Below, in pieces: positions 1-10,922 of a stretch of 64,000 nucleotides of DNA (position 1 is the first letter of the stretch; every line of letters starts with the position of its first letter). The notes beneath the pieces are model-generated. The model saw only the letters and a program-made list of their open reading frames with translations. It searched no databases and was not told the DNA's origin. The stretch covers positions 49,685,321 through 49,749,320 of the forward strand of contig JALGPY010000002.1 in the NCBI GenBank assembly GCA_023055425.1, read 5' to 3'. The position numbers and the translations under genes were made by a program. The DNA comes from Linanthus parryae. Its lineage: Eukaryota > Streptophyta > Magnoliopsida > Ericales > Polemoniaceae.

Positions 1-528
1 GGATCAGAATCAGAGCCACACAATCTACTTGTCCAACCAACATTTTGGGAAAAGAATATCCACGAGGGAACATCAAATCTTTCTTTGCCTTCATGAAACA
101 TATTGCAATAGATAATGTTCGACAATCAATCTTCAATAGATTTCAGTGGACAATTTAGGATACAATTACAGGTGGGCTATGTAAACAACTTCAAATAGAC
201 ATATAAGTTTTCATGCTTAGTTTAGCTCTGACCAAACCAATTAATATATCAAATGGTAATGCTATTATGTTTACTTCATACATGAGTCCATACGCGCGTT
301 AGTTTCTCCCTGCCTAATGTGTGTTTCTTGCTCTCAAGAAAGGCTCAAACTTAATCCACCAAGATGATGCTCAAACACAAACACAAACACTCACGTATGC
401 ATATGAACATGTAACCATAATGGTCATGTTCTAACTTGAAAAAATAAGTAACATATTGTTTCGTTCATGGAATATGAATTTAGAGTGATTTACAGTTAGC
501 TATATCGTAAATATCCAATGAATATTAC

Positions 529-629
529 CTTAGGAAAACATTCAAAACCTCCACCAGTCAAATTCAGTAGTGCCAAAGACAGAACTCTGTGTGGCACCGG
601 CGCAGCAAACTTACAAGCTATCACAGCTC
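529..629 (-). pseudogene. Alpha/beta-hydrolase exon fragment
   Basis: This is a 101-bp exon with an AG acceptor just above 629 and a GTAATATT donor just below 529. It reads GAVIACKFAAPVPHRVLSLA and continues to LTGGGFECFPK. The reading fits the segment after the nucleophile elbow (GHSMG) of plant alpha/beta-hydrolase fold proteins, whose usual form here is close to GAMIACKLAAMVPDRVLSLALLN. The exon is open and in phase with the family's known junction after GHSM. I could not find the neighbouring exons that carry the nucleophile serine or the rest of the fold. It is therefore either a captured fragment or one exon of a gene running off the left edge. Confidence 0.55.
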
Positions 630-1471
630 CTATGGGACAAAAGAAAGTCAGACAAATGTAACTAAGTCAATAATCCAGAACCAGTACACAAATCCACAAA
701 CAATACACAAATGTGTTATAATTGTTCTAGAATTTAAATTTGAATAGCAAACACAACCAATGCCTTTTCATTCACATGTCAAGCACATAATCAGAATCAG
801 ATAATACCATCTCTGACAAAATCTGTGTCTACTATTCAAATAATTACACAGGAGATGCATCCCCAGGATGCATCCCCAGGCTATTCTGAACATAATTTGT
901 AAACTTGATGATCTGAGGCTGCATATGCATGGGTTCAGAGCGAGCAGCATATTTATTTAATAGATGAGAAGACTCACCAAACGCGAATGAAGCTGTGAAA
1001 ACCGAAAATCCTTCAATATTATGTAAAGTCTAACCTACCAGAATTCACCCCTTTCATTAATTAAACACACCTAACAACTGGATCCCGTGTAAAGAATCAA
1101 ACATTTGATCAGATGGTACCCTTCCCTCTCCAGTATTTTTCTATGAAGGGCAACTTACTAAATTGGAGCAGCATAAACTCAATCTTATACACCAAAAACA
1201 TAGCATCTGAAACAAAATAAAGAACCCGAGTTGATCAAAAATGCATCCCTAGAGGCACTTTCACATCTTTCTAATCAAGACCTATTGTGCATTAGTGTGA
1301 AATATATCAATGTATCAAAGCTAGTCTATCAATTTATACGAAATTTATTTCTCATAAGAATAGGTAACGAATAATTGGCCAACTGAGGCCCTTTGATTAT
1401 CTGGAGTGAAGGCGTAGTAAGAAAAAACTAATTATGTTACATATTTACAATACCTCAAACATTTCGTAAAT

Positions 1472-1502
<31 letters not shown>

Positions 1503-1503
1503 A
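1472..1503. repeat. (CA)n/(TA)n microsatellite
   Basis: A compound dinucleotide run, CA repeats followed by TA repeats. Nothing else is visible in the surrounding few hundred bases. Confidence 0.8.
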
Positions 1504-1845
1504 GCAAACACACACACGGTCAGGTAATTTGTCGAAGGAGCAAGAAGACACCAACGTAAGATGCCATGCGCACTGGTCTTTTATATAACAATTCTTGCAG
1601 GTACAAGTTATCTCCATATGCATTTTGTTTAGGCGTAAAAAAGAAAAAATCCGTTTACTACAGATGCATCAACCATAAATCATGTTGCTTATTAGTCTAA
1701 ATGAGAGTTCGGAGCAAAATTACAACCCATAGATTATTATGAAAGAGGACTCAGTATATGCATGCTATAGAAGGCAAACCAATAAAAGTAAAAAAGAGAT
1801 ACTACAAAATTATCAAATGTGGGTAATGCCGAGAAGTTTACATAC

Positions 1846-1968
1846 CTACGAAAAGAAGGCAGCATTTGAGAAACTGGTGCTCCTTCAGAGGGCTTGTCGT
1901 CCTACTCCCAGTTTAGTACGTCATAAGTACGGAGTTGGTTTTCCAATAACCCTTTGTGCCAACCTTCC
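1846..1968 (-). pseudogene. Exon-like fragment with an in-frame stop, gene not recognised
   Basis: A 123-bp segment bounded by a TTTTGTAG acceptor above 1968 and a GTATGT donor below 1846. In the phase that uses one base from the previous exon it reads EGWHKGLLENQLRTYDVLNW, then a TAG stop at 1904-1902, then DDKPSEGAPVSQMLPSFRR. The composition looks protein-like on both sides of the stop, so a single-base change in a former coding exon is the simplest reading. I do not recognise the family. Confidence 0.4.
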
Positions 1969-2066
1969 CTACAAAATGAGAAATTAAACATTAAAAACCT
2001 GATCACCCAAACCAAAACCCCAAACAAAATAAAATGAAGAGGTATACATCACATGAAATATTTGAC

Positions 2067-2575
2067 CACTGAAGACCTTAAATCATAGCAATATCAAAAA
2101 GGAACCCCTGAGTCAGATGGATTCCGTGCCTCTTTGGCTTGATAATTCAACTGAAAAATGGAAAAAGGCCAGTTTTAATATCAACTCAACAATTACCTAT
2201 AATACGAACACTACAGTTATTGGATTACTTACACTGTAAATTGATGTAATGTCAATCCGAAAATAGCCCCAATAATGAAACGTTTTTTAGTGAAATTATC
2301 AACATGTTTGTGTAAAGACCAAATATATCAATACAATCAAATGACCAAGTCCAGGAAAAGTGTAAAAAATGTGATTGGATGAAGACCAAGTGCAGCTGGA
2401 ACAACCATAGGAAAGTGAGCGCAGATGCCATCGATTGAAGACTTTAAATCATTGCAATATCCAAAAGGAACCCTTGAGTCAGATGGATGCCGTGTCTCTT
2501 TGGCTTGAGAATTGAACTGAAAAGTAGAAAAAAGCCAACTTTAATATCAACTCAACAATTAACTATAATATTATG
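2067..2575. repeat. Diverged direct duplication (2067-2205 and 2437-2575)
   Basis: Two direct copies of about 140 bp lie 370 bp apart. Both contain the core GAGTCAGATGGAT followed by CTCTTTGGCTTGA and then AATATCAACTCAACAATTA. On the minus strand the right copy has an AG acceptor and an open reading beginning FNSQAKETRHPSDSRVPFGY. The left copy reads a similar peptide but is frameshifted. This looks like a duplicated exon plus flanking intron; I do not recognise the peptide. Confidence 0.6.
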
Positions 2576-2706
2576 ATGAAATGTCGAGTAATAAAATTAT
2601 TTGTCTGAGACTACATTGACAAACATATCTAATCTTACTCCACCTCAATTTGAATAGGACTGGTCTACTTTGAAAGGCAAAGGATGGTAGAACACATACT
2701 TTATAC

Positions 2707-2781
2707 CACTTCTGGATGGAGTTCTTGCTGTCCATGCCACGACCGGTGTCAAAAATTGAATTCATGTCCTTTTTTTCGAGT
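2707..2781 (-). pseudogene. GHKL-ATPase exon fragment (GMI1/MORC-like motif)
   Basis: A 75-bp exon with a TTTGCAG acceptor and a GTATAA donor. It reads LEKKDMNSIFDTGRGMDSKN and then SIQKW, ending in the first two bases of a tryptophan codon. The D-x-G-x-G-M motif is the N2 nucleotide-binding box of GHKL ATPases. The wording FDTGRGMDS..NSI.KW is closest to my memory of the plant SMC-hinge/GHKL proteins of the GMI1 type, where the next exon would begin GKMG. I could not find that exon or an upstream N-box exon. Most likely an isolated fragment. Confidence 0.5.
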
Positions 2782-3448
2782 CTGCAAAAGATAAACGATC
2801 ATTCTGTGAATACAAACATGTGTCTGTGTGTGCACACATTGAATCAGGTATAAAGGCAGGAAAGTATACTACATGGACCAAGTGAAGCCCAGGTACAAAA
2901 GGAAATACAGCAACAAACATACTTATATCGATAAATGCGCTAAATAAAATGATGGTCTCCTTGAAGAAGGTGAACCACAGAAATTACCAATAAAGATAAC
3001 TCTGCTCCCTTTTATCAGCAGTGGAATGAGCTCATTAGATTTCAGCCATAGTCAGCTTCCTTAATACAGAATGAAGCGCTGATTTCAGAAATCATCATTG
3101 GAAACGATTAAAAAACTTTGTATTTCATGATATTAACTACTGACCTGACGTGCAGTGGCTGCTATCCCGTCGCTGAGCATATTGAGGCAAGTGCTACCTC
3201 AGAAGCAATCGCTTACCATTCACAGGGGCACAATTCCTTTCACTCTTAAACAATTAAATTATACAGCTGTGAACACATTATATAGACAGTAAGCAACTGT
3301 GACGAACAACCAATCACAAGAAACATGTAAATCCAATTAACTGGAGACATGGAGGGCATCGTTAGAGTAAAATGAAGGTAGGTGATTTCCAATTAAAGTT
3401 AAGAAAAAGGCTAAATAAACTACATAAATGAGTATGATTTGAAGTTAC

Positions 3449-3549
3449 CTGCTGAAGTATCTGATGTGTCAAACCAACGGCAAGCACACTTTTTTGCTCC
3501 CGGTTCAAAAAGGCTTTCTCTCTGTTAAATTCGTCTTTTGCAAGAGACG
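3449..3549 (-). other. Open exon-like segment, gene not recognised
   Basis: 101 bp between a CTCTGCAG acceptor and a GTAACTTC donor, open in the phase reading SLAKDEFNREKAFLNREQKS then VLAVGLTHQILQQ. The charged, helix-like composition and clean splice sites suggest a coding exon. It lies on the same strand as the other gene fragments around it. No family is recognised. Confidence 0.4.
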
Positions 3550-4400
3550 CTGCAGAGAACAGGAATAAACGTAACAAAATCATATAATCTTCAATAGCAA
3601 AGTCAGAGCTACCTGGAAAAGAAACGTACCAATTGAACAGTAAGTATCGCTATTAATATATCATTTGATTTTGATTCTTCACTAATGGTATCCGTTAAGG
3701 TGAGGTCAGCACCAAATAATTGCTTTATGGATCATGCTAATATTCCTCTTAAACTTTTTATGGTTAACTTTCCAATGTATCGAATGATCATGTCAATAAC
3801 ATGTACATAGATCACTCATTAGGCAAGTAAGATTCCTAATAAAGTTATAAGTAGATATGAAATATGAGTTCTGTGGAACTGTCGTTCACAAATGCAGCTG
3901 GCAGACATGTATGTCTAGACAGTTACATCATGGAATAGGTTATATATAAGGGTTACTTCAACAATAACCCTTCTTCTAGCACAAATTTTTTGAAATTTGT
4001 TAAATTTATTACTTAGGCATTTTCAGATAATATGAAATCAGTTATATGCGGGAAGATGATACATTTACAGTGTAAGAAGGTCTCCAAGTTTTACTATATT
4101 CACTATCAATAGTTTTTAAAGGGAAAATGTCTGATCTTTTGTGATTCGAAAAGTTAACAAATGAGAGAAAAGCGTCCTACTCCAAAACAGTCAAATTTGT
4201 GTCGGAAAAAAAAGTACATGCATACACCACCATATGTCCTATTTTCTTTAACCAAAATTGTACATGCAGTACGCATCTCATCGCGTGCTTTCATCCAAAT
4301 CACACAAAATATTCGTCCGGACCACTCACCACTTACTTATACTTCAATAGCAAGACAATTTTAGCCTACAGTTAGTTTTAGACTGATAAACAATAGTTAC

Positions 4401-4633
4401 CAGGCAGCCAACAATCTTGGTTAGGCAGTCATGATCACCAGGGTGTGTCTCCGGGTCAAGTAAACAGTCAATGTTGACCCCTTTTCCTCCACCGCGTCCT
4501 GAACCCAAAAATTCAAAATTTTGAATCTTGAAAGGATTAAATGGTTGATAACCAACAACAAATTATTAGGTTTTTACCCGTCGTCCGAGTCGCTGCGGAA
4601 TTCTTCAGTCCAAAGCTGAGTTTTGCTAAGAAC
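4401..4633 (-). other. Two exon-like segments whose phases do not join
   Basis: Segment 4578-4633 lies between TTTCCAG and GTAAAAA and reads VLSKTQLWTEEFRSDSDDG. Segment 4401-4498 lies between GGTTCAG and GTAACTAT and reads GRGGGKGVNIDCLL then DPETHPGDHDCLTKIVGCL. Each looks protein-like, but splicing the first to the second in those phases gives an early stop. Either the phases have been broken by indels or one reading is wrong. I do not recognise the product. Confidence 0.3.
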
Positions 4634-4989
4634 CTGGAAATCATCCCAACATGGCGAAATTTCTAGGGAAAAATAGTAGCGTTGGGGAAGGTGTGACCAG
4701 GGAAATCACCTTGGAAAGACAAATGAGGAGGTTTTTCTCTTTCATCAAAAAAAATGAGGAGGTTTTTCTCGCCTATTTGGTGAATTGAACAGAGAAATCA
4801 TCCTCCAAATCACTCAATCAGGCTTTCCTCTTGACGAAACTGCACTTTCAACCGGTTCTACTCCATATAGCTAAAGAGGACAACCAGCAAGTCAGCACCA
4901 CAGAAGCCAAGAATGTATTATTCAGCTAAGAAAATGCTTGATGACCTTGAATATTATCGAACTAAATCAAATTCAAAAAAAGAGCTTAC

Positions 4990-5526
4990 TCTAATCTCGT
5001 AATTTTGCTCTTTCAGATACCTCTCTGCACCTGTGATTGTACCTCCTGTGAGGCTGTGCCTATCCCAGAAACCAGAGCATCAATTTTCCCACCACTGCCT
5101 TTCCAGATCTAGGGTCAGATCCGTAAGAACCAAATCAGCTCCAGAAGCTCTGAGAACTATTCTCCTTTCTATACTCATAGAAGCAGGCATGGTAATGATT
5201 AGCTTCTAACCTTTAGCAGCTTCCATGAATGCCAACCCAATACCAGTGTTTAAGTTCAATAATGGAACTCTGTAAACAACCACCATTAGAAGAAGGATCA
5301 GGCAAAGTGTACAATGTACATGATATAATATCAACAAAAATATGAACTTCTTCATCTACACTAACACAAATTATAATCCAATTCAAGATTCAGAAATTGA
5401 GTTTTTCTATTCACAATCGTAATCATGATTTAAGAACACTATGCTTTCAGGTATATAGTTGGACAAACCTCGCCAGGCTCTATGAGGCCTTTCTTTTCTG
5501 CATCTTTGATAATACCGTACCCACTC
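4990..5526 (-). pseudogene. Cysteine synthase (O-acetylserine thiol-lyase) pseudogene fragment
   Basis: Two exon pieces of a plant O-acetylserine (thiol) lyase, the PLP enzyme that makes cysteine from O-acetylserine and sulfide. Piece 5469-5526 reads SGYGIIKDAEKKGLIEPGE, matching the family's segment after the PLP-lysine region. Piece 4990-5269 contains NTGIGLAFMEAAKG, then [32 protein letters not shown] and TGGTITGAERYLKEQNYEIR, ending at a GTAAG donor. Defects seen: the TSGN loop is partly lost with a frameshift, a TAG replaces the expected Tyr codon after AAKG, about 45-50 residues between LVLTD and GGKIDAL are missing, and a 2-base shift separates SGIGT from TGGTITG. It cannot encode enzyme. 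Confidence 0.75.
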
Positions 5527-7853
5527 CTGCACAAGATAACCAGCACGACACAATCGAGTAAGAAAACTCTCCAGGAACATAACTCAATTAAATTACAGAT
5601 TCAGTTTACATTTGAGAAACAATGCCTATCCTTGACGCTAGAGCACAGTTATATCATCTCTAGCTTGGCAGGGAGAACTTCAAATGACCTCGAACCTTCC
5701 AACATGAATAGTCATACAGTAGCAAAATAGCATAGAAAATCCACCAATATAAACATCCTGAACAACATAGCATAGGGCTAATGTTGGGAGATTAGGAGAT
5801 TTTGAAGAACAAAAAAGATGAAATCTGATGACATTCGAAAGACTCAAAAAGGCCCACATCTTTCAATGCAAAAAGACTGCGCTGACAAAGACATGGCTGC
5901 GAAACGGAGAGATCGTTATCCCTCCGAATGGCCCCGCCAAGATAAGAAATCAAATCACAGTGTAAATTGCAAGCTTCAGAAAGCTATCATCACAGCCCTG
6001 AATACGGCGCAAGGCAACCGCGACAGCAACATAATTTGTAAACCATATGATATGAACAGTAGCTAGCCAGCCACTGATTGGTTCAGCCCATCAAAATATC
6101 CTATGTGGCGCGCATGTGTACAGCAAAGCTCTTCTTTAATAACATGCTCAATTTTCATGAAAAATTGATGAAAACTTGATACAAAGTGTTCCAAGATTGA
6201 TGAGAAATTGTTCACAGGCAACCAAACTTTTAGTAATTTTACCTTAACAGTATTCTACTTCCACATATTAAGGTTATTTAACTCGGTAAGCAACTGCCGC
6301 GCACCCTGGCCACCAACTACACAGCACACAAATAATGCAAATATAATCATAAGTAGGAACGAAGAAGCTGAATGTAGTCACACTCTTCAGGGCCATGAAT
6401 TGGAATGCTTTAGAGTTATGATGTTGTCTCCATCTTAAGACACGCTCTTTATATATGAACTAAGAACAAAAAGAACAAATAAGCACCCTTGTCTCATGAA
6501 TACAATTCTGCCAATGTCGCAGAGATCATAGCCATCGCTTGCTGAAAAAGTAGAAGCGGACAGTGCGATTGACGTGAGAAAACACCGCAGCCAACAGACC
6601 AACTAAATGTATTTAATTTTCTTGAAAATTTACTTGAACCGAACCACCAATTATTCTTGGCATCTGTTACGAAAATCGAGTAAAGTTGCAACTTTTGACT
6701 GAAAATACTTCCTCTATTTTGAATAGAGCGTGAAAAAAACCCAAAATTTATGGGTATTGAAACCAAAATCAGACAAGGGTACATAAATTACACAAAAATC
6801 GAGACTTACCCAGCAAATACGATCACATCCCTCTGCAACCAAGAACAACGGCATGTTCTTCTTCAATCTCGACATGTTTATGTAGAATAAACTCCATTTA
6901 TTTTGATCTGTCAACTTCAGGACCTGAACCATGATCAGAGGCAAATACAATGAGAAAGTGGACATATAAAAATGTGTGGATTCATCTATAGTGTCTGGAA
7001 TTTTTTTTCAGTCCAACTCTGCATCAACTTAGTTTTCTTTCTTTGAGAGTTGGTTGCATTCTATCTTCTAATTAGCATCAGAGCAGTAATTAGGAGCAAC
7101 AATTCTGGCAGCATTTCACTAATTGAGCAGTGTGTCTGAGTTGCTGCTTCTAAACTTAATTTCTGTTTGAACAATCAAGTGGACACCTTATCCTTACTTT
7201 CGTATCGTCAACGGAGGCCCCATAAGCTTATCTCAAATGTCAATATTAGGACTTCAGCACCGCAAGGATTAATATATAACAAACCAACAATCACACATCA
7301 ACAAACTGAAAAACACGCACAACTCGACTTTATCAACCTAAGAGTGAATGGGATAGAAGTCACGGAAACTGAATGGAAAGCCAAATGTTTTGAAGGTATA
7401 TGCAAGTAGCTCATATCTATGAGCAATCAGAGTCCTACCATAACAGGAAGGGTATGCTATCATTTGATGTTCCTTGCAAAACCCAGGCGTTTGTAATGCA
7501 TTGTAACTAAGATAGAGACAGATTACACCTCCCTGCCAAGCACTCCCTGTGAAGCAAATGATGCATTAGGGTGCAAGAATTACAACTGATCAGAGTAGAG
7601 AACGATTTGCAAACAACACATATGTCCATACCTTTTCGATCGGTGAGTAAAGGCAAGGAAAGAAAGAAATGGCTCGGATCAAATGCTGTAATATCCTCCA
7701 CATGTAGTCACTGGGAAATAGCCGCAAGTATTTTGCAGATAAACCTAATACTCGTTTCATTTGTCATCATCTTCTCATATTGAAATAGCTACCAAACTAA
7801 CTAACACTACTAATTAAGCAAAAGATTTCTATGGATTGACTGAAATCATTGAC
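5527..7853. other. No intact gene; AT-rich DNA with a few minus-strand exon-like pieces
   Basis: I see no complete gene. Two short minus-strand segments look exon-like. Near 6840 a TTGCAG acceptor is followed by RDVIVFAG and a GTAAGT donor. Near 6540 a TTTTTCAG acceptor is followed by SDGYDLCDIGRIVFMRQG. Both could be further captured pieces in the same orientation as their neighbours. Neither is long enough to assign. Confidence 0.3.
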
Positions 7854-8174
7854 CTTGACAATTTCCGACCCCATTTGCTCTTAACATCCACAACAACACC
7901 ATGAAAATCACCAGCAGCCCTAAAACCGTAAATTAAGAAAATCCCCAAATCAGAAACATATATATTTCCAGATTTACACTTTAATTTTAACAGAGAGAGA
8001 GAGAGAGTATGAACATGAAGACGTTCAAGTGATTGGTTACGAGCCATATAGTCAGGGCTAAAGGGTGAATTAGAGATGAAAAGAGTTACCTTCATACCGC
8101 TACCGGAGGTCAGTCACCTTCGCCACCGCCAAAGGCAACACCGCAAGGCCACGAATATTTGCAGATCTGAACAT
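7854..8174 (-). other. Possible first two exons of an unrecognised minus-strand gene or captured fragment
   Basis: An ATG at 8174-8172 opens a frame MFRSANIRGLAVLPLAVAKV then TDLR, reaching a donor GTAGCGG at 8103. Splicing to the acceptor TTTTAG above 7919 joins in phase (CG|G) to AAGDFHGVVVDVKSKWGRKL then SR, ending at a GTCAAT donor below 7854. The N-terminus is rich in Arg, Ala and Leu without acidic residues at first, like an organelle-targeting peptide, but this is only a compositional impression. The DNA upstream is GC-richer and pyrimidine-rich, as in a 5' UTR. No protein family is recognised and no continuation in phase was found. Confidence 0.3.
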
Positions 8175-8647
8175 GCACCAGTGCAGGGGGAAGGTAGAAG
8201 CCTCTGCCGTACATCATCGACATCCCACCAAGTCTTTCACTGCGTCTCCGGTTAGGTGGCGATCGATGCGAGCCTTCTCTTTGAAGTTCACAAGATTGAA
8301 GTCATGCTTTGACCAAACGAAGAGAGAGAGGAGCGAGAGACAGAGATCAATCGAGAAGGAGTGGAAGAGAGATCAGAGGCAATGAAACGGCGAGGGATGA
8401 GAGAGAGAGAGATGAGCGAGAGAGGCTGTGAGGCAAGAATGAGAGCCGGCGAGCTTCTCCTGGAAGCTGTATGCCTAAAAGACGCATTCACCCCTTGAGG
8501 CTAAACCACACAACGACACTAACGAAGGGCAAAATGGGTATTTTGAGAAGCAGATGTGGACGACAACCAAAGGAACAGCGTGGCAAAAAATGCTGAGGTG
8601 ACGCCAACGTGTAACAGCCCTATCCTCTTTATATATAGGTAGAAAGA

Positions 8648-10555
8648 TAATGTTCCTAGATGGCTTAGAAATAGCATTAGACTGGATTATGCTTGTGTAG
8701 TGAGTTCTCCCTGAGTTTTAATGGAATTTTACTTCTAAAAAAATGAAAATATTATTTAAAAAAATCATCATTTTGCTACACCAGATCAAAGTGATCCGGT
8801 TACACATAAAATAAAGTCAAAGCGAAGAGAAATAGATGGAAGAGAAAAAGTAAGTTTTACTAAATACATGGCAATTTAGTATATGAATTAAACGTATCTC
8901 TTTAACCTAAGTGAACAGTCAAATAAGGAGTACCACTGACTACCTTATGGCGATATATTTCTTTTTCTGTCTTCATTTCCTGTTACCCGAGCAAAGAAGG
9001 GGAGAGAAGGTGGACTAGATTGAAGCGGTTTAAATTTCCCCTTCATAACTAGTGTGTGCTTCTTTTAAGTGTCTATGTCTTCTTTGAGTATATGTCTTAA
9101 ATGGTTATTATTTCCACATTATCTCCCACTCATTGCTCACAATCTCACCAAAATAAGCGCATGCAAACAAATTAGGTTAAAGGGTTTTGAAATTAATAAG
9201 TTGAGTGCTTAAAATTAAAATTGACTGTAGTATCGCAGCAATTCAATTATGTTGTCAAAGCAGGTTATAATTCCTCATCTTATGTCAATTATGTTTTTGT
9301 CCGTTTAGCACATCTTATTATGCTCACATGATGTGGATGTGCTTATTTTAGTAATAGCGTAAGTGATGGGATGGAGAAAATGGTGAGATAACAACTGTTT
9401 AAGAGATGAATGATTGAGAGGTGAGTTGAAACTGCCTATAAATATAATTGTGTGAGCTGAGAGAGTATATTGGGATATCAAGAATCCGGTAGGACTTCAT
9501 TAAAAGACATTTTTATTTGTTTATTGGCAACTAACCTAGCTCCTGAAATATATGACCGAACCTAGTGATACATTTCTATCCGTTGGTAGTTTGATTCTTC
9601 CAACTCCTTCAAAGGCCTTACCTGATGGCATGGGTGGAGAGAGTCGAGGACAAGACTTTTTATAAACTTCATTAACACCCCTCTGGTTACAGCTATTTGA
9701 CACTAAGACCCTAAGAAAAATGCAAAAGTGTCCCGGCTGAATTAAAAAAATTATCATTTCCTTAAAAATCATGATATAAATGACTTTTTCAATAGTTTCC
9801 GTATAATTTAATGTTGTTCCAGTTTGTTCGATTTTCTGGCTCCGCCGCTGCCTGACAGGCGAGCTGTGAAAAGATGGTCAATCTTTTACCCGGTGGTCTA
9901 ACTGTAACAGATCATACATATAAATTCAGCATAAAGTAACAATCAATACATTTGTTCATTTCTATCATCTGAAACCATTTAGCAGAAGTACAATTGTAGC
10001 TATGTAACGAAATGACTAAATTAATGTGATATTCTAGAAGATTACCATTGTTTATTGAAGTGCTATTTTTTTTGGAACAATTACCATGGTTGATTTGTGA
10101 TAGTTAATTGAGTTGGTCCCATCGTGTAACACATTTATGTTAGGTCAATACCCCCAAAATTTGGATAGATGAATGCAACTTGTATAGCTTGTGTCAAGTT
10201 GATTGAATAAACTATCTCTAGATGAGAATCAAGTATTTGCTGTCTAGAATCAATGTTGATTGACCATAGAAAAAGAAAGAAGTTCTTAAGTAGAAGACCA
10301 AGAGCGGACATTTCTTTGATGGGCTGGTCACTGGTTGGGCTTCATAAGCCTACTTTATAGAATAGTTGGGCTAGAAAACCAGCCCCAAACCCTCTTAACT
10401 AAGAGAGGCAGGCTGTTTGTAGAGAAATTGTTTAGTGCTGCAAAAGAGCACAACGAGAGCACCGCGTGGTGCTCTTTTGGAGCACTAAAAATTTACTCAT
10501 GCTTGTAATAGTAAAAATTTAAAACTAAGTTGAACCAAAAAGGCCGCAAAAACTA
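8648..10555. other. Intergenic, nothing recognised
   Basis: AT-rich DNA without a supported gene. At 10434-10486 there is a small perfect-arm inverted repeat (AGTGCT...AAAGAGCAC...GTGCTCTTT...AGCACT). Around 9836-9852 the sequence CTGGCTCCGCCGCTG resembles the right end of a plant hAT-type element, but no matching left end was seen. Confidence 0.5.
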
Positions 10556-10922
10556 GGGTAAAAGACATTTTCAACCCTTCCACTTCAGAAAAGGACACTT
10601 CGACCCCTTCAGTGTACCAAACTTCAAATAATTTACTGTTTGTTTGGTAGTGGGGTACGTCACTGAAAATAGTTCTTAGCAATATTTAGCTCCTGTATCA
10701 TGTAAAGGTATAGTATATGCCTAGGAAACCCGCATTGTTTGCATAATATGAGGCAAATTTGCCTCAAAAAGTAATTTAGTGACATATCCCAACATCATAC
10801 TAACGGCGTCGCAGTAAGAGGTGCACGGCACACGAAGGGGTAAAGTGTCTTTTTCCAAATTAGAAAGGCGGGGGGTAAAGTGTCCTTCAATCAAACTACA
10901 GGGGGTGAAAGGGTCTTTATCC
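10556..10922. mobile_element. Small Mutator-like MITE
   Basis: 367 bp with imperfect terminal inverted repeats beginning GGGTAAAAGACATTTTCAAC on the left and GGATAAAGACCCTTTCACC (complement) on the right. The 9 bases on each side, CAAAAACTA and TAAAATCTA, match at 7 of 9, as expected for an aged 9-bp Mutator-type duplication. The termini resemble those of the larger element at 13216-15012, so both probably used related transposases. No coding capacity. Confidence 0.6.

Larger units (their letters stand above)
1..8647 (-). mobile_element. Helitron-like gene-fragment carrier, 3' end not seen
   Basis: Read on the minus strand, this region begins at 8647 with TCTTTCTACCTATATATAAA, preceded by an A, followed by AGAGGATAGGGCTGTTACACG. 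That TC start after A, followed by an AT-rich stretch, resembles plant Helitron 5' termini. Downstream on the same strand lie exon-sized pieces of several unrelated plant genes with splice sites still visible, some with stop codons or frameshifts. Mixed gene fragments in one orientation are a known habit of plant Helitrons and of Pack-MULEs. I found no CTRR 3' terminus with a hairpin in the window, so it may lie upstream of position 1. No Rep/helicase coding sequence was seen, so any such element would be non-autonomous. An ordinary but decayed gene cluster is the alternative. Confidence 0.38.

Noticed and set aside
9836..9852. Right end of a hAT-type element (CTGGCTCCGCCGCTG)
   Set aside because: No matching left end or 8-bp duplication could be found nearby.
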